Below, piece after piece: positions 44,143 through 53,157 of a stretch of DNA of 64,000 nucleotides. The stretch lies in NCBI GenBank assembly GCA_002842215.1, contig PHCC01000002.1, forward strand, positions 214,011-278,010. Reading direction: 5' to 3'. The notes beneath the pieces are model-generated. The model worked only from the letters and a program-made list of their open reading frames with translations, did not search any database and was not told where the DNA came from. The position numbers were made by a program, and so were the translations under genes. Numbering within the stretch: position 1 is the stretch's first letter; each line of letters starts with the position of its first letter. The DNA comes from Betaproteobacteria bacterium HGW-Betaproteobacteria-9. GTDB taxonomy: Bacteria; Pseudomonadota; Gammaproteobacteria; Burkholderiales; Burkholderiaceae_C.

Positions 44143-44874
44143 GTGAGAAAACTGCCACGTGTTCTGGTGGTGGAAGACGAACCGGCGATCGCCGAGCTGA
44201 TCGCCGTCAACCTGCGCCACAACGGCTTTGCGCCCACGGTCGTTTTTGACGGTGCGGCGGCACAGCGCGAGGTCGACGCGGTGCTGCCCGACGTCATCCT
44301 GCTCGACTGGATGCTGCCCGGCGAGAGCGGCGCTTCACTGGCACGCCAGTGGCGCAAGCACGAGCGCACCAAGACGGTCCCGATCCTGATGCTCACCGCG
44401 CGCAGCGACGAGTCGGACAAGGTGCAGGGTCTCGACGCGGGCGCCGACGACTACATCACCAAGCCTTTTTCGACGCAGGAACTGCTGGCGCGCATCCGCG
44501 CCGTGCTGCGCCGCCGTGCACCCGAGATCGTCAACGACTCGGTGCAGGTGGGTGAGCTCGCGCTGGACGCCGGCACCTACCGCATCACCTTCCGGGGCCA
44601 GGAACTCAAGGTCGGACCGACCGAGTTCAAGCTCCTGCACTACCTCATGAAACACGCGGAACGTGTGCACACGCGTGGTACGCTGCTCGACAAGATATGG
44701 GGGGACCATGTCTTTATCGAGGAGCGAACCGTGGACGTGCATGTCAAGCGTTTGAGGGAATCACTGGGTGAGGCCGCCGGTATGGTCGAAACGGTGCGTG
44801 GCGCCGGTTACCGCCTCACGGCCGTCAACAACACCGGGCGACCGGCTCAAGGCAGCACCGTCTCCGCCGCATGA
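44143..44874 (+). CDS. phoB: Phosphate regulon response regulator PhoB
   Basis: A 243-residue OmpR-family regulator. The receiver domain has the acidic pair in VVEDEPAI, the phosphorylated Asp in VILLDWMLPGESG and Lys in ITKPFSTQELLARIR. The C-terminal winged helix (VGPTEFKLLHYLM, DKIWGDHVFIEERTVDVHVKRL) binds PHO boxes such as those before pstS and ppk. I use GTG 44143; ATG 44116 (nine residues longer) is possible. The stop lies within the phoR start (ATGA). Confidence 0.95.
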   Translation: MRKLPRVLVVEDEPAIAELIAVNLRHNGFAPTVVFDGAAAQREVDAVLPDVILLDWMLPGESGASLARQWRKHERTKTVPILMLTARSDESDKVQGLDAGADDYITKPFSTQELLARIRAVLRRRAPEIVNDSVQVGELALDAGTYRITFRGQELKVGPTEFKLLHYLMKHAERVHTRGTLLDKIWGDHVFIEERTVDVHVKRLRESLGEAAGMVETVRGAGYRLTAVNNTGRPAQGSTVSAA

Positions 44875-46190
44875 TCCGGCGCTCCGTCGAACTGCTGCTC
44901 CTGGTGGCGCTGGGGGCGGTCTGGGGCTGGACGCAGGACGCCGCGGGCTGGTCGTTCGTGGGCGCGTTGCTGGGCGCGCTGGGCTGGAGCGTGTTCGATG
45001 GCCTGCGTGCACGCCGTCTGCTCAACTGGCTCAACAAGGCCGACGTGGCCCGCACACCGGCGCTCTCGGGCCTATGGGGCGAATTGCTGGACCGCAACCG
45101 CAAACTGATCAAGAAGCTGGAGAAGAAGGCCAGCAACAGCGATGCGCGGCTGGAAGACTTTCTCGCCGCCATCCAGGCATCCCCCAACGGGGTGATGTTG
45201 CTCGATTCATCGGGCCGCATCGAATGGTCCAATCTCACAGCCGCCAACCACCTCGGATTCGATCCGCAGCGCGACCTGGGCCAGTATGTGCGCAACATGG
45301 TGCGTGCACCGGCCTTCATGTCTTACCTTGCCGAAGGTGATTTCGGCCACGAAATCCAGATCGACGGCCCGGGCCCGCGCCCATCACAGCCCACCCGGAT
45401 TTCGCTGCAGATCCACCCCTACGGCAAAAAGCGCAAGCTCATGATCACGCGCGATGTGACCGCGGTGCAACTGGCCGAGGCGATGCGCCGCGACTTCGTG
45501 GCGAATGTTTCGCATGAAATCCGAACCCCCCTGACGGTGCTTAGCGGTTTCGTCGAGACCATGCAGAGCCTGTCGCTGGAAGAGTCCGAGCGCATCACCT
45601 ACCTCGGGCTGATGAGCCAGCAGGCGCAGCGCATGCAGACGCTGGTGAGCGATCTGCTGACACTGTCGCGCCTGGAGGGCAGCCCAGCGCCCGGGCCGGG
45701 TGAATGGATCGATGGCGACGAACTGCTGGGCCACGTGTTGCAGGAAGCACGCGGGTTGACGGCGGTGATTTCAGACCCGCCCCATGAGATCGTTCAGTCC
45801 TCGGCGGTCGGTCTCTGGGTGTCGGGTGCCAAGACCGAACTGCTGAGCGCCATGTCGAACCTGCTGAGCAATGCGGTGCGCTACACGCCGGGTGGCGGAC
45901 GGATCGAGGCGGGCTGGCGGCTGCGCGAAGACGGTTGGGGCGAGTTCTTTGTCAACGACACCGGCCCCGGTATCGCTGCCGAGCACATCCCGCGCCTGAC
46001 AGAACGTTTTTACCGCGTGGACCGCAGCCGCTCGCGCGAGACCGGCGGCACCGGTCTGGGTCTGGCCATCGTGAAGCACGTGGCCCAGCGCCATGGCGGG
46101 CAGATCGACGTGCACAGCGTTGTGGGCCAGGGCTCCACTTTTGTGATCGCCTTGCCGCCGGTGCGCGTGCGCGAGCACGCGGTCAACTGA
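44871..46190 (+). CDS. phoR: Phosphate regulon sensor kinase PhoR
   Basis: A 439-residue kinase: two short N-terminal hydrophobic segments (about residues 5-45), a charged linker, a PAS domain (about 90-195), HisKA with His in VANVSHEIRTPLTVLSGF (about 212) and an ATPase domain with SNLLSNAVRYTPGG, DTGPGIAAEH and GGTGLGLAIVKHV. It lacks a sizeable periplasmic domain, as usual for PhoR, which reads the Pst/PhoU state. It is coupled to phoB and converges with the next gene, only 7 bp away. Confidence 0.95.
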   Translation: MIRRSVELLLLVALGAVWGWTQDAAGWSFVGALLGALGWSVFDGLRARRLLNWLNKADVARTPALSGLWGELLDRNRKLIKKLEKKASNSDARLEDFLAAIQASPNGVMLLDSSGRIEWSNLTAANHLGFDPQRDLGQYVRNMVRAPAFMSYLAEGDFGHEIQIDGPGPRPSQPTRISLQIHPYGKKRKLMITRDVTAVQLAEAMRRDFVANVSHEIRTPLTVLSGFVETMQSLSLEESERITYLGLMSQQAQRMQTLVSDLLTLSRLEGSPAPGPGEWIDGDELLGHVLQEARGLTAVISDPPHEIVQSSAVGLWVSGAKTELLSAMSNLLSNAVRYTPGGGRIEAGWRLREDGWGEFFVNDTGPGIAAEHIPRLTERFYRVDRSRSRETGGTGLGLAIVKHVAQRHGGQIDVHSVVGQGSTFVIALPPVRVREHAVN

Positions 46191-46197
46191 AGCCCGT

Positions 46198-47898
46198 TCA
46201 GTTGGCCACGCGGCGGTAGACCAGCAGGCGTTCCTTGCGGTCGCTCAGGCGGCTGACACTGGCCCTGAACGCCCAATGGGTCAGTTGCACACGCTGGTCC
46301 AGTGTGGGTTGGTTCTCTGGCGAAACCACCATGCTGCGGCAGCGAGCGGTGAGACTGACATCTTCAAGACTGCGCACCAGCTGGAGGCCGCCCTGGTACT
46401 GCAGCGCGGCAATCTGGGCCTGGGACAGCCCGTCCACCAGAACGCAGCTGCTGGTGGGCACCAGGCGCGCGATGCTGCGCGAAACGGGTCCGTAGCTGCG
46501 TGCAAAGTCCAGCAGTGGCAGCCACAGCGACATCAGCAGCAACCAGCACAGCGTGGCACCCGCCGCGGGCAGCACCAGGCTCTTCCAGATCGCCTGCCGG
46601 TTTCTGCCGACGCGCCAGACCACCAGCCAGACCCAGGCCACCGTGGCCAGCAGGCCCGCCAGAAACAGCAGCAGGGAAAACTCGGGCACGAAGCCGGGCG
46701 CCAGGCGCGCCACGTTTGCCGCGGGTTTTGCCGGAATGCCGGTTTGCATGGCCAGCCAGATCACCCAGATCGCCAGCGCACAGATCGTGAAAAAGATCAA
46801 GGTGAACCAGTCGATCAGCGCTGAAACGCTGCGTCGGAGCGTGGGCAGGGCGAAGGCGGCCAGTGCGGCCATGGCGGGCAGCGCCAGCAGCAGGGCGCGA
46901 TCAAAATCGGCGTTGACCGCACTGTTGACCACGCTCACCAGCGCTGTCCAGAGGGGCAGTGCCACATGCGGACTGAGCAGCTGGCGCCGCCAACCCCACA
47001 GGGTCCACAGCACCAGGGGCCATGCCGGCCAGGTGAACCAGACCAGCAGGCGTCCCCAGCGGCGCCAGTCGTCAAAACCCGCCGGCAGACCCAGTGTGGG
47101 CCAGTTCATCTGACCGGTGAAGGCACCGATCCCGACGGCCAAGGCCAGCAGGGCTGCCGCAGACGGCAGCAAGGGGTGCAGGGTTCGCCCGGGGCGGCTG
47201 CCCATGACCAGCAAGGCCAGCGTCAAACCCGCACCCAGGCTCATGGCCACCCACGGCGCCCCACTGAGCACCAGCGCCAGCGCCGAGACGCTCCAGAGCA
47301 GCACGCTGCGCCAGGGGTGTCGGTCATCCGCGTGGGCCAGTCGCGCAGCGGCCATCAACAAGGCGCTGACCATGGCCAGACGGGCCAGGTCCGGCGTGGT
47401 TTCATGCGACATCTGGGCCAAACCCAGACAGGCCACGAGCGCCAGCAGGCCGGCATCGGCCAGCGAGCGCGCGTAGTCGACCGGGTTGGCTTCACCCCCG
47501 AAGGCAAAGGCGATCGGTTGCGCCGATTTCTGGCGCGCCAAGTGGTACACCGCGTACCAGGTGCAGACCAGGGTGAGCGCCAGCAGCAGGGCAAACGGGA
47601 TGCGGGCTGCGCTGTCAGCGTTCAGGAAAGGCAGGAACCGGATGAACACCGCGCCGAGCCAGTAGGGCAGGGGACCCTCCACATCGGCGGCCACGCCCAG
47701 CACCTGGGGTTGCCACCAGCTGCTGTTCCCCGAGGCCATCTCCAGCATGACCCCGAGCGCGGAAACGTCGGCATTTTTCCAGGGCTCACGGCCCAGGAAC
47801 CCCGGCAGCACATAGGCAAGGCAGAACAGGATGAGCGCGAGCCTGGGCAGACGGCGCACAGCCGACTGGGTCACGATGGCGGGGGTTGTTGGATTCAC
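46198..47898 (-). CDS. ArnT-like polytopic membrane protein (GT-C glycosyltransferase fold)
   Basis: A 566-residue protein with about twelve hydrophobic helices and a soluble C-terminal part. The early loop GFLGREPWKNADVSALGVML, with acidic residues after the first helix, resembles the catalytic loop of ArnT/PMT-type transferases that use polyprenyl-phosphate sugars. The acceptor and donor are unknown. It starts at GTG 47898. It is convergent with phoR and leaves almost no room for a terminator between them. Confidence 0.7.
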   Translation of the reverse strand: MNPTTPAIVTQSAVRRLPRLALILFCLAYVLPGFLGREPWKNADVSALGVMLEMASGNSSWWQPQVLGVAADVEGPLPYWLGAVFIRFLPFLNADSAARIPFALLLALTLVCTWYAVYHLARQKSAQPIAFAFGGEANPVDYARSLADAGLLALVACLGLAQMSHETTPDLARLAMVSALLMAAARLAHADDRHPWRSVLLWSVSALALVLSGAPWVAMSLGAGLTLALLVMGSRPGRTLHPLLPSAAALLALAVGIGAFTGQMNWPTLGLPAGFDDWRRWGRLLVWFTWPAWPLVLWTLWGWRRQLLSPHVALPLWTALVSVVNSAVNADFDRALLLALPAMAALAAFALPTLRRSVSALIDWFTLIFFTICALAIWVIWLAMQTGIPAKPAANVARLAPGFVPEFSLLLFLAGLLATVAWVWLVVWRVGRNRQAIWKSLVLPAAGATLCWLLLMSLWLPLLDFARSYGPVSRSIARLVPTSSCVLVDGLSQAQIAALQYQGGLQLVRSLEDVSLTARCRSMVVSPENQPTLDQRVQLTHWAFRASVSRLSDRKERLLVYRRVAN

Positions 47899-47970
47899 TG
47901 CGGGGAATATACAGGGCCGTCAGGGCAGGTTGCCTGTCGTTTCAGGCGCGGGTCACAAAAGCGTCGGGCG

Positions 47971-48002
47971 AAAAAAAAGCAGCCGGTGAACCGGCTGCTT
48001 TT
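47971..48002. terminator. Bidirectional intrinsic terminator after rpmE2
   Basis: GCAGCCGG (47979-47986) pairs with CCGGCTGC (47991-47998) around a TGAA loop. On the minus strand it is followed by eight T (47978 down to 47971), which terminates rpmE2; on the plus strand by TTTT (47999-48002). Confidence 0.9.
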
Positions 48003-48055
48003 CTGCAGAATCTGCGTTGGAGACCCGCAGCCCTGAGGCCGGGTCCGGCACCTGC

Positions 48056-48313
48056 TTACTTGGCAGCGGGCTTGGCGTAGCGGTTGCGGAAGCGCTCCAC
48101 GCGGCCACCCATGTTGTCCACGCTCTTTTGCGTGCCGGTGTAGAAGGGGTGCGACTCGCTGGAGGTGTCGAGCTTGAACAGCGGCAGTTCGCGGCCGTCT
48201 TCCAGCTTGATCATTTCCTTCGTGTTGGCGCAGGAGCGCGTCACGAACTGGAAGTTGTTGGACAGGTCCACGAAACAGATTTCGCGGTAGTTGGGGTGAA
48301 TGCCGTCTTTCAT
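48056..48313 (-). CDS. rpmE2: 50S ribosomal protein L31, type B
   Basis: An 85-residue ribosomal protein. The sequence has the L31 core (GIHPNYREICFVDLSNNFQF and SHPFYTGTQKSVDNMGGRVERFRNRY) but lacks the CxxC zinc motif, so it is the type-B zinc-free form that replaces zinc-binding L31 under zinc limitation in species having both. A strong terminator follows its stop. Confidence 0.95.
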   Translation of the reverse strand: MKDGIHPNYREICFVDLSNNFQFVTRSCANTKEMIKLEDGRELPLFKLDTSSESHPFYTGTQKSVDNMGGRVERFRNRYAKPAAK

Positions 48314-48383
48314 GACGTTTCCTTGAGTTCAGGTGCGGCAGCCGCAGCGGAACCATTCCACTGTACTTGTCGCAAATGCGAGT

Positions 48384-48412
48384 GGCCCGGCAAAGCCGGT
48401 TCCACCACATCC
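48384..48412 (+). repeat. Partial triple-hairpin repeat, copy D (third hairpin only)
   Basis: GGCCCGGCAAAGCCGGTTCC (48384-48403) followed by ACC-ACATCCTGGGG closely matches the end of copy A. It is an exact inverted copy of 48478-48497 in repeat E, so the rho-rpmE2 gap could form a large cruciform or hairpin. Confidence 0.65.
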
Positions 48413-48472
48413 TGGGGCAAGACACTTGCTCCGGATATGTCTGAGAAGGTGAGGGGGAGTGAATCCAGAAAC

Positions 48473-48550
48473 ACCGAGGAACCGGCTTTGCCGGGCCTCT
48501 GGTGTTGTCCCCCCTTCCAGGGGGGAAGCGCCGTCAGGCGCGCAGGGGGG
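48473..48550 (-). repeat. Stop-codon-linked triple-hairpin repeat, copy E
   Basis: Directly after the rho stop on the minus strand: C-run, a GCGCC-TGAC-GGCGC hairpin, a CCCCCC/GGGGGG hairpin and CCGGCAAAGCCGG (48494 down to 48482). It probably acts at the 3' end of the rho message. Confidence 0.7.
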
Positions 48551-49813
48551 TCAGCCGCCTCGTCGCATCATGTCAAAGAACTCCGAGTTGTTCTTCGTCG
48601 CCTTCATGCTCTTCAGGACCATTTCCATGGCTTCTATCTCGTCCATGTTGTACATGAACTGGCGCAGGATGCGGGTCTTCTGCAGGATCTCGGGCGCCAG
48701 CAGCAGTTCTTCGCGGCGGGTGCCGCTGCGGTTGAGCTGGATCGAGGGGAAGACACGTTTTTCATACAGGCGGCGGTCCAGATGGATTTCGCAGTTGCCG
48801 GTGCCCTTGAATTCTTCAAAGATCACTTCGTCCATGCGGCTGCCGGTGTCGACCAGCGCGGTGGCGATGATGGTCAGCGAACCGCCTTCTTCGATCTTGC
48901 GCGCCGCGCCGAAGAAACGCTTGGGGCGTTGGAGCGCGTTGGAGTCCACACCGCCGCTCAGCACCTTGCCCGAGGAGGGCAGCACGTTGTTGTAGGCGCG
49001 GGCCAGGCGGGTGATCGAGTCCAGCAGGATCACCACGTCTTTCTTCAGCTCGACCAGGCGCTTGGCGCGCTCGATCACCATCTCGGCCACGTGCACGTGG
49101 CGCGCGGCCGGTTCGTCGAAGGTCGAAGCAATCACATCGCCGCGCACCGTGCGCTGCATTTCGGTCACTTCTTCCGGGCGTTCGTCCACCAGCAGCACCA
49201 GCAGTTCCACCTCGGGGTGGTTGGCGGTGATGGCGTGGCAGATGTGCTGCATCATCACCGTCTTGCCGCTCTTGGGCGGGGCGACGATCAGCGCGCGCTG
49301 GCCGCGGCCGATGGGCGCGATGATGTCGATCACGCGGCCGGTGATGTTCTCGTCGGTCTTGATGTCGCGTTCCAGGCGCATCTGTTCCTTGGGGAACAGC
49401 GGCGTCAGGTTCTCGAACATGATCTTGTGCTTGTTGTCCTCGGGGGGCAGGCCGTTGATCTTGTCGAGCTTGTTCAGCGCGAAGTAGCGCTCGCCATCCT
49501 TGGGGATGCGGACCTCGCCCTCGATCATGTCGCCAGTGTGCAGGTTGAAGCGGCGGATCTGGCTCGGCGAGATGTAGATGTCGTCGGTGGACGCGGTGAA
49601 GCTCGTGTCCATGTTGCGCAGAAAGCCGAAGCCGTCGGGCAGCACTTCGAGCACGCCGTCCGCGTTCACCAGTTCGCCGCCCTTGGCGCGCTTCTTGATG
49701 ATGGCGAACATCAGCTCCTGCTTGCGCATGCGGCCGGTGTTTTCGATCTCAAGCGCTTCGGCCTGCTTGAGGACTTCAGACACATGCAGTGCCTTGAGTT
49801 CGTTGAGGTGCAT
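48551..49813 (-). CDS. rho: Transcription termination factor Rho
   Basis: A 420-residue hexameric RNA helicase. The N-terminal part has [20 protein letters not shown], then the RNA-binding cold-shock-like region ([26 protein letters not shown]). The ATPase has Walker A APPKSGKT, Walker [17 protein letters not shown] and the R-loop/Q-loop region. ATG 49813 is preceded by GGAGTG. It is downstream of trxA, an order also seen in gammaproteobacteria. Confidence 0.97.
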   Translation of the reverse strand: MHLNELKALHVSEVLKQAEALEIENTGRMRKQELMFAIIKKRAKGGELVNADGVLEVLPDGFGFLRNMDTSFTASTDDIYISPSQIRRFNLHTGDMIEGEVRIPKDGERYFALNKLDKINGLPPEDNKHKIMFENLTPLFPKEQMRLERDIKTDENITGRVIDIIAPIGRGQRALIVAPPKSGKTVMMQHICHAITANHPEVELLVLLVDERPEEVTEMQRTVRGDVIASTFDEPAARHVHVAEMVIERAKRLVELKKDVVILLDSITRLARAYNNVLPSSGKVLSGGVDSNALQRPKRFFGAARKIEEGGSLTIIATALVDTGSRMDEVIFEEFKGTGNCEIHLDRRLYEKRVFPSIQLNRSGTRREELLLAPEILQKTRILRQFMYNMDEIEAMEMVLKSMKATKNNSEFFDMMRRGG

Positions 49814-50006
49814 GGATTTCACTCCGTGAGGGAGTCGAGTCAAAAACCGGGGGAGGGGGCGCTGGCGTCCGGGATGTCGGACTGGCGCTGTCGAGAGGGG
49901 CTGGGCTGTGGCTGGCCAGCTGATGGGCCGGATTATGACAGGAAAAAAAGCCGCTTGAGAACAGGGCCCGGGCGTTGCACCCGGGCCGGTCTTTCCGGCT
50001 GTCCGA

Positions 50007-50339
50007 TCAGGCGAGCTGCTGGTCGATGAAGGCGGTGAGCTGGGCCTTGCTCATGGCACCGACTTTGGTGGCGGCCAGCTGGCCATCCTTGAACAGCATC
50101 AGCGTGGGGATGCCACGGATGCCGAACTTGGCGGGCACGTCGCGGTTGTCATCGACGTTCATCTTGGCGACCTTGAGCTTGCCGTCGTAGGAGCCTGCGA
50201 CTTCGTCAAGGATTGGGGCGATCATTTTGCAGGGGCCGCACCATTCGGCCCAGAAATCCACCAGCACCGGTGCCTGGGCTTCAAGCACATCGGCCTGGAA
50301 AGTTGCGTCAGAAACGTGTTTGATCAGGTCACTGGCCAT
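50007..50339 (-). CDS. trxA: Thioredoxin 1
   Basis: A 110-residue cytoplasmic thioredoxin, with active site [10 protein letters not shown] (CGPC) and cis-proline in [17 protein letters not shown] 50339 gives [11 protein letters not shown]. It could reduce ArsC, the mini-thioredoxins or PAPS reductase. The 193-bp gap to rho contains a GGCCCGGG/CCCGGGCC stem (49965-49987) without an adjacent T-run, so it is at best a weak terminator. Confidence 0.97.
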   Translation of the reverse strand: MASDLIKHVSDATFQADVLEAQAPVLVDFWAEWCGPCKMIAPILDEVAGSYDGKLKVAKMNVDDNRDVPAKFGIRGIPTLMLFKDGQLAATKVGAMSKAQLTAFIDQQLA

Positions 50340-50442
50340 GGTCCATCCTAAGGAACGTTGAACGGGGGAGTTAAAGTCAAAGCGCTGGCGCACTCGCCGT
50401 CAGCTGCACGCATTCAATTGTGACAGAAACGCCCCCGACCCG

Positions 50443-53157
50443 ATGCCACCGAACCGAACACCACCACCAGCGTCTGCCCGACTGGCGCAAGGGGCGCAGC
50501 CGGGGCCGGATCCACAGGAGCCCACAGGTGCGGGCGAACACCCGACCCGCCACCAATGGCGGGTCTGGATCGATGGCATCGATGCCCTGATCCGCCAGAC
50601 GGACATCGACCCGTCACGGGCACTCGTCCTGGTGCCCTACGCGCAGCTCATGGACGCGGGGCGGCGCGCCTGGGCCGAGGCCTGTCCGAGTGGTTTTTCG
50701 CCGCGCTTTGAATCCACCCGCAACTGGGCTGCGTCCTTGCAGCCATTCGCGCCCGGCCCCACCGATCTGAGCATGGACATGGCCCGCGACAGCCTGGTGG
50801 CCGCCGCGTTCATCGACCGGGTGGCACAGGGGCGGACCGATGCCTCCATGCGTGCCGTGATGGTGGCGCGGCTGGTCGAAGCGGCGCGCCAGCTGGCACC
50901 CCTCGCCGCTGCGGTGCCGCCAGACCAGCGCGCGGCCTGGGCCGAACCTTTGCGCGAAGCGATGGCAACCGGTGTGCAGACGCTGCACTGGGAGTCGATG
51001 CTGGGATCGCTGGCTCTGGTCTGGGCCAGCACGTCTGCTTACGCCACCGACGTGCTGTGGAGCCCGCTGGCCCGCTCGGTGTCGGGCGTGCAGACGCTGA
51101 TCGTGTTGCAGGGTTTTCAGCAGGACCCACTGGCCTCGGCGCTGGCGCAGCACTGGGGTGCTCAGGGCGCCGAACTGCCGTTGCCCCTGGGCGAAGCGGA
51201 CCCGGCCCTACCGTCCGCGGTCCTGCACGCCTGCGGCGATGCCGAGGACGAAGCCCAGCGCGCGGCCGCCTGCGTGATCGCGCGGGTCAACGCCGCTCAG
51301 CGGCCGGTGGCCCTGGTGGCCAACGACCGCCTGCTCACCCGCCGCGTCAGCGCCATGCTCCACCACGCTGGCCTGAGCGTGCGCGACGAAACCGGCTGGA
51401 AGCTCTCCACCACGCACGCCGCCGCCCGTCTCATGAGCCTGCTGCGCGCGGCCGATACCCGGGCCCGCATGGACGACGTGCTCGACCTGCTCAAACAGTG
51501 TCCGGTCTGGCCCGAAGCGCAGGTGCAGGCGCTGGAGCAACTGGCGCGCGAAGCCGGCGTGTCGCTCTGGCGCTCGGCGCTGCAGTCGCCGCGCCTGGTG
51601 CCCGCGCTACCCGAAGGCCTGCCGGCTCTGCTCGAAGTGCTCCAGCCGGCGCGCCCGCTGGTGGCCTGGCTGGAAAGCCTGGCGTTGGCGCTGGCGCAGT
51701 GCGGTCTGTGGGACAGCCTGGCCAACGACCCGGCGGGGCAGCAGATGATCCAGGCCTTGCGGCTGGGCGAAGGCGCCGCGCAGGAACTTGTGCGGGTGAC
51801 CGATGCGCTGGCCGCCACCGCAGCGGAGAGCGCTACCCCGAACCGGACCGCCGCGCGCGCCGGCAGCAAGCTGTCGCTGTCCGGGTTCACCGCCTGGGTG
51901 CGCGATGTGCTCGAAGGCGCGAGCTTCACGCCGCGCGGTGAAGGCGAGCCGGATGTGGTCATCCTGCCGATGGCGCAACTGCTGGGCCGGGCGTTCGCCG
52001 CCACCGTCGTGCCCGGTTGCGACGAGGTGCATCTCAACCCCAGTCCGGAGCCGCCCGGCCAGTGGACAGCGGCTCAGCGCGAAGCCCTGGGGCTACCCAC
52101 CCGCGATGTCCTGGCCTTGGCCGCCGCACAAGCCTGGCAGGCCACGCTGGCGCTGCCGCAACTCGACCTGATGTGGCGCACGCAGGAGCGCGGTGAAACC
52201 ATTCAGGCCAGCCCCTGGGTGCAGGCGCTGGCCAGCTTCGGGGCGGACGCTGGTGCCGATCCGCGCCACCAGCGCACGCTCCAGCCGCTGGCGCAACCAC
52301 GGCCCCAGCCGGCCGCGGGCGATGTGCTGCCCGAGTCGCTCTCAGCGAGCGCCTACCAGGACCTGCGCGACTGCCCCTACCGTTTCTTTGCGTTGCGCCA
52401 GTTGCGGCTGGTCGACGCGCCCGAGCTCGAAGCCGAACCCGACCAGCGCGACATGGGCAACTGGCTGCACGCCGTGTTGCGGGCTTTCCACGAACAGCGC
52501 GGCGACCGCCGACCCGGCCGCGAGGCCGACCGCGCCGAGCTGAACCGCCTGGCCGAGGTCACCGCCGACAGCATGGGCCTGAACGCGGGCGAGGGTGGTG
52601 CCGGGTTCCTGCCCTACCAGGCGGTCTGGCCGGCGCTGCGCGAGGGCTATCTCGACTGGCTGGCCGGCTTTGAGGCGACACCCGAGCGCGCCGGACCGCG
52701 CTTTCTGAAAGCCGAGGCCGCGCTGACCGCCCAGGCCGGGGCCTGGAAGCTCTACGGCAAGCTCGACCGCATCGATGTGCAGGACAGCCCCGAAGGCGCG
52801 ATTCCTTTCGTGATCGATTACAAGACCGAGGGCCGCCCCGGCACGCTGGAGCGCGTGAAGGAACCGCTGGAAGACACACAGCTCGCTTTCTACGCCGCGC
52901 TGCTGCCTGACGAAAACCTGCGCGCCGCCTACCTCAGCATCACCGACAAGCGCGGCGATGCGGCCAAGGACGCAGCCACCCTGCTGGTCGAGCAGCCCGA
53001 GGTGCTGATGGCGCGCGAGCAACTGCGCGAAGGCCTGGCGCACGACATGGCGCGCGTGGCCGCCGGCCAGCCCATGCCCGCGCTGGGCGAGGGCCAGGTG
53101 TGCGACTTTTGCGCCGCGCGCGGCCTGTGCCGCAAGGACTTCTGGAGCGCCGCATGA
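50443..53157 (+). CDS. addB: AddB-type PD-(D/E)XK nuclease subunit
   Basis: A 904-residue subunit of the AddAB helicase-nuclease for double-strand-break repair. The N-terminal two thirds are a degenerate helicase fold. The C-terminal nuclease has GKLDRIDV and FVIDYKTEG (D...D-x-K). Four cysteines (one in DCPYRFFALRQL, three in CDFCAARGLC) form the iron-sulfur staple of AddB. The start at 50443 has no clear ribosome site. Its stop overlaps the addA ATG. Confidence 0.9.
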   Translation: MPPNRTPPPASARLAQGAQPGPDPQEPTGAGEHPTRHQWRVWIDGIDALIRQTDIDPSRALVLVPYAQLMDAGRRAWAEACPSGFSPRFESTRNWAASLQPFAPGPTDLSMDMARDSLVAAAFIDRVAQGRTDASMRAVMVARLVEAARQLAPLAAAVPPDQRAAWAEPLREAMATGVQTLHWESMLGSLALVWASTSAYATDVLWSPLARSVSGVQTLIVLQGFQQDPLASALAQHWGAQGAELPLPLGEADPALPSAVLHACGDAEDEAQRAAACVIARVNAAQRPVALVANDRLLTRRVSAMLHHAGLSVRDETGWKLSTTHAAARLMSLLRAADTRARMDDVLDLLKQCPVWPEAQVQALEQLAREAGVSLWRSALQSPRLVPALPEGLPALLEVLQPARPLVAWLESLALALAQCGLWDSLANDPAGQQMIQALRLGEGAAQELVRVTDALAATAAESATPNRTAARAGSKLSLSGFTAWVRDVLEGASFTPRGEGEPDVVILPMAQLLGRAFAATVVPGCDEVHLNPSPEPPGQWTAAQREALGLPTRDVLALAAAQAWQATLALPQLDLMWRTQERGETIQASPWVQALASFGADAGADPRHQRTLQPLAQPRPQPAAGDVLPESLSASAYQDLRDCPYRFFALRQLRLVDAPELEAEPDQRDMGNWLHAVLRAFHEQRGDRRPGREADRAELNRLAEVTADSMGLNAGEGGAGFLPYQAVWPALREGYLDWLAGFEATPERAGPRFLKAEAALTAQAGAWKLYGKLDRIDVQDSPEGAIPFVIDYKTEGRPGTLERVKEPLEDTQLAFYAALLPDENLRAAYLSITDKRGDAAKDAATLLVEQPEVLMAREQLREGLAHDMARVAAGQPMPALGEGQVCDFCAARGLCRKDFWSAA

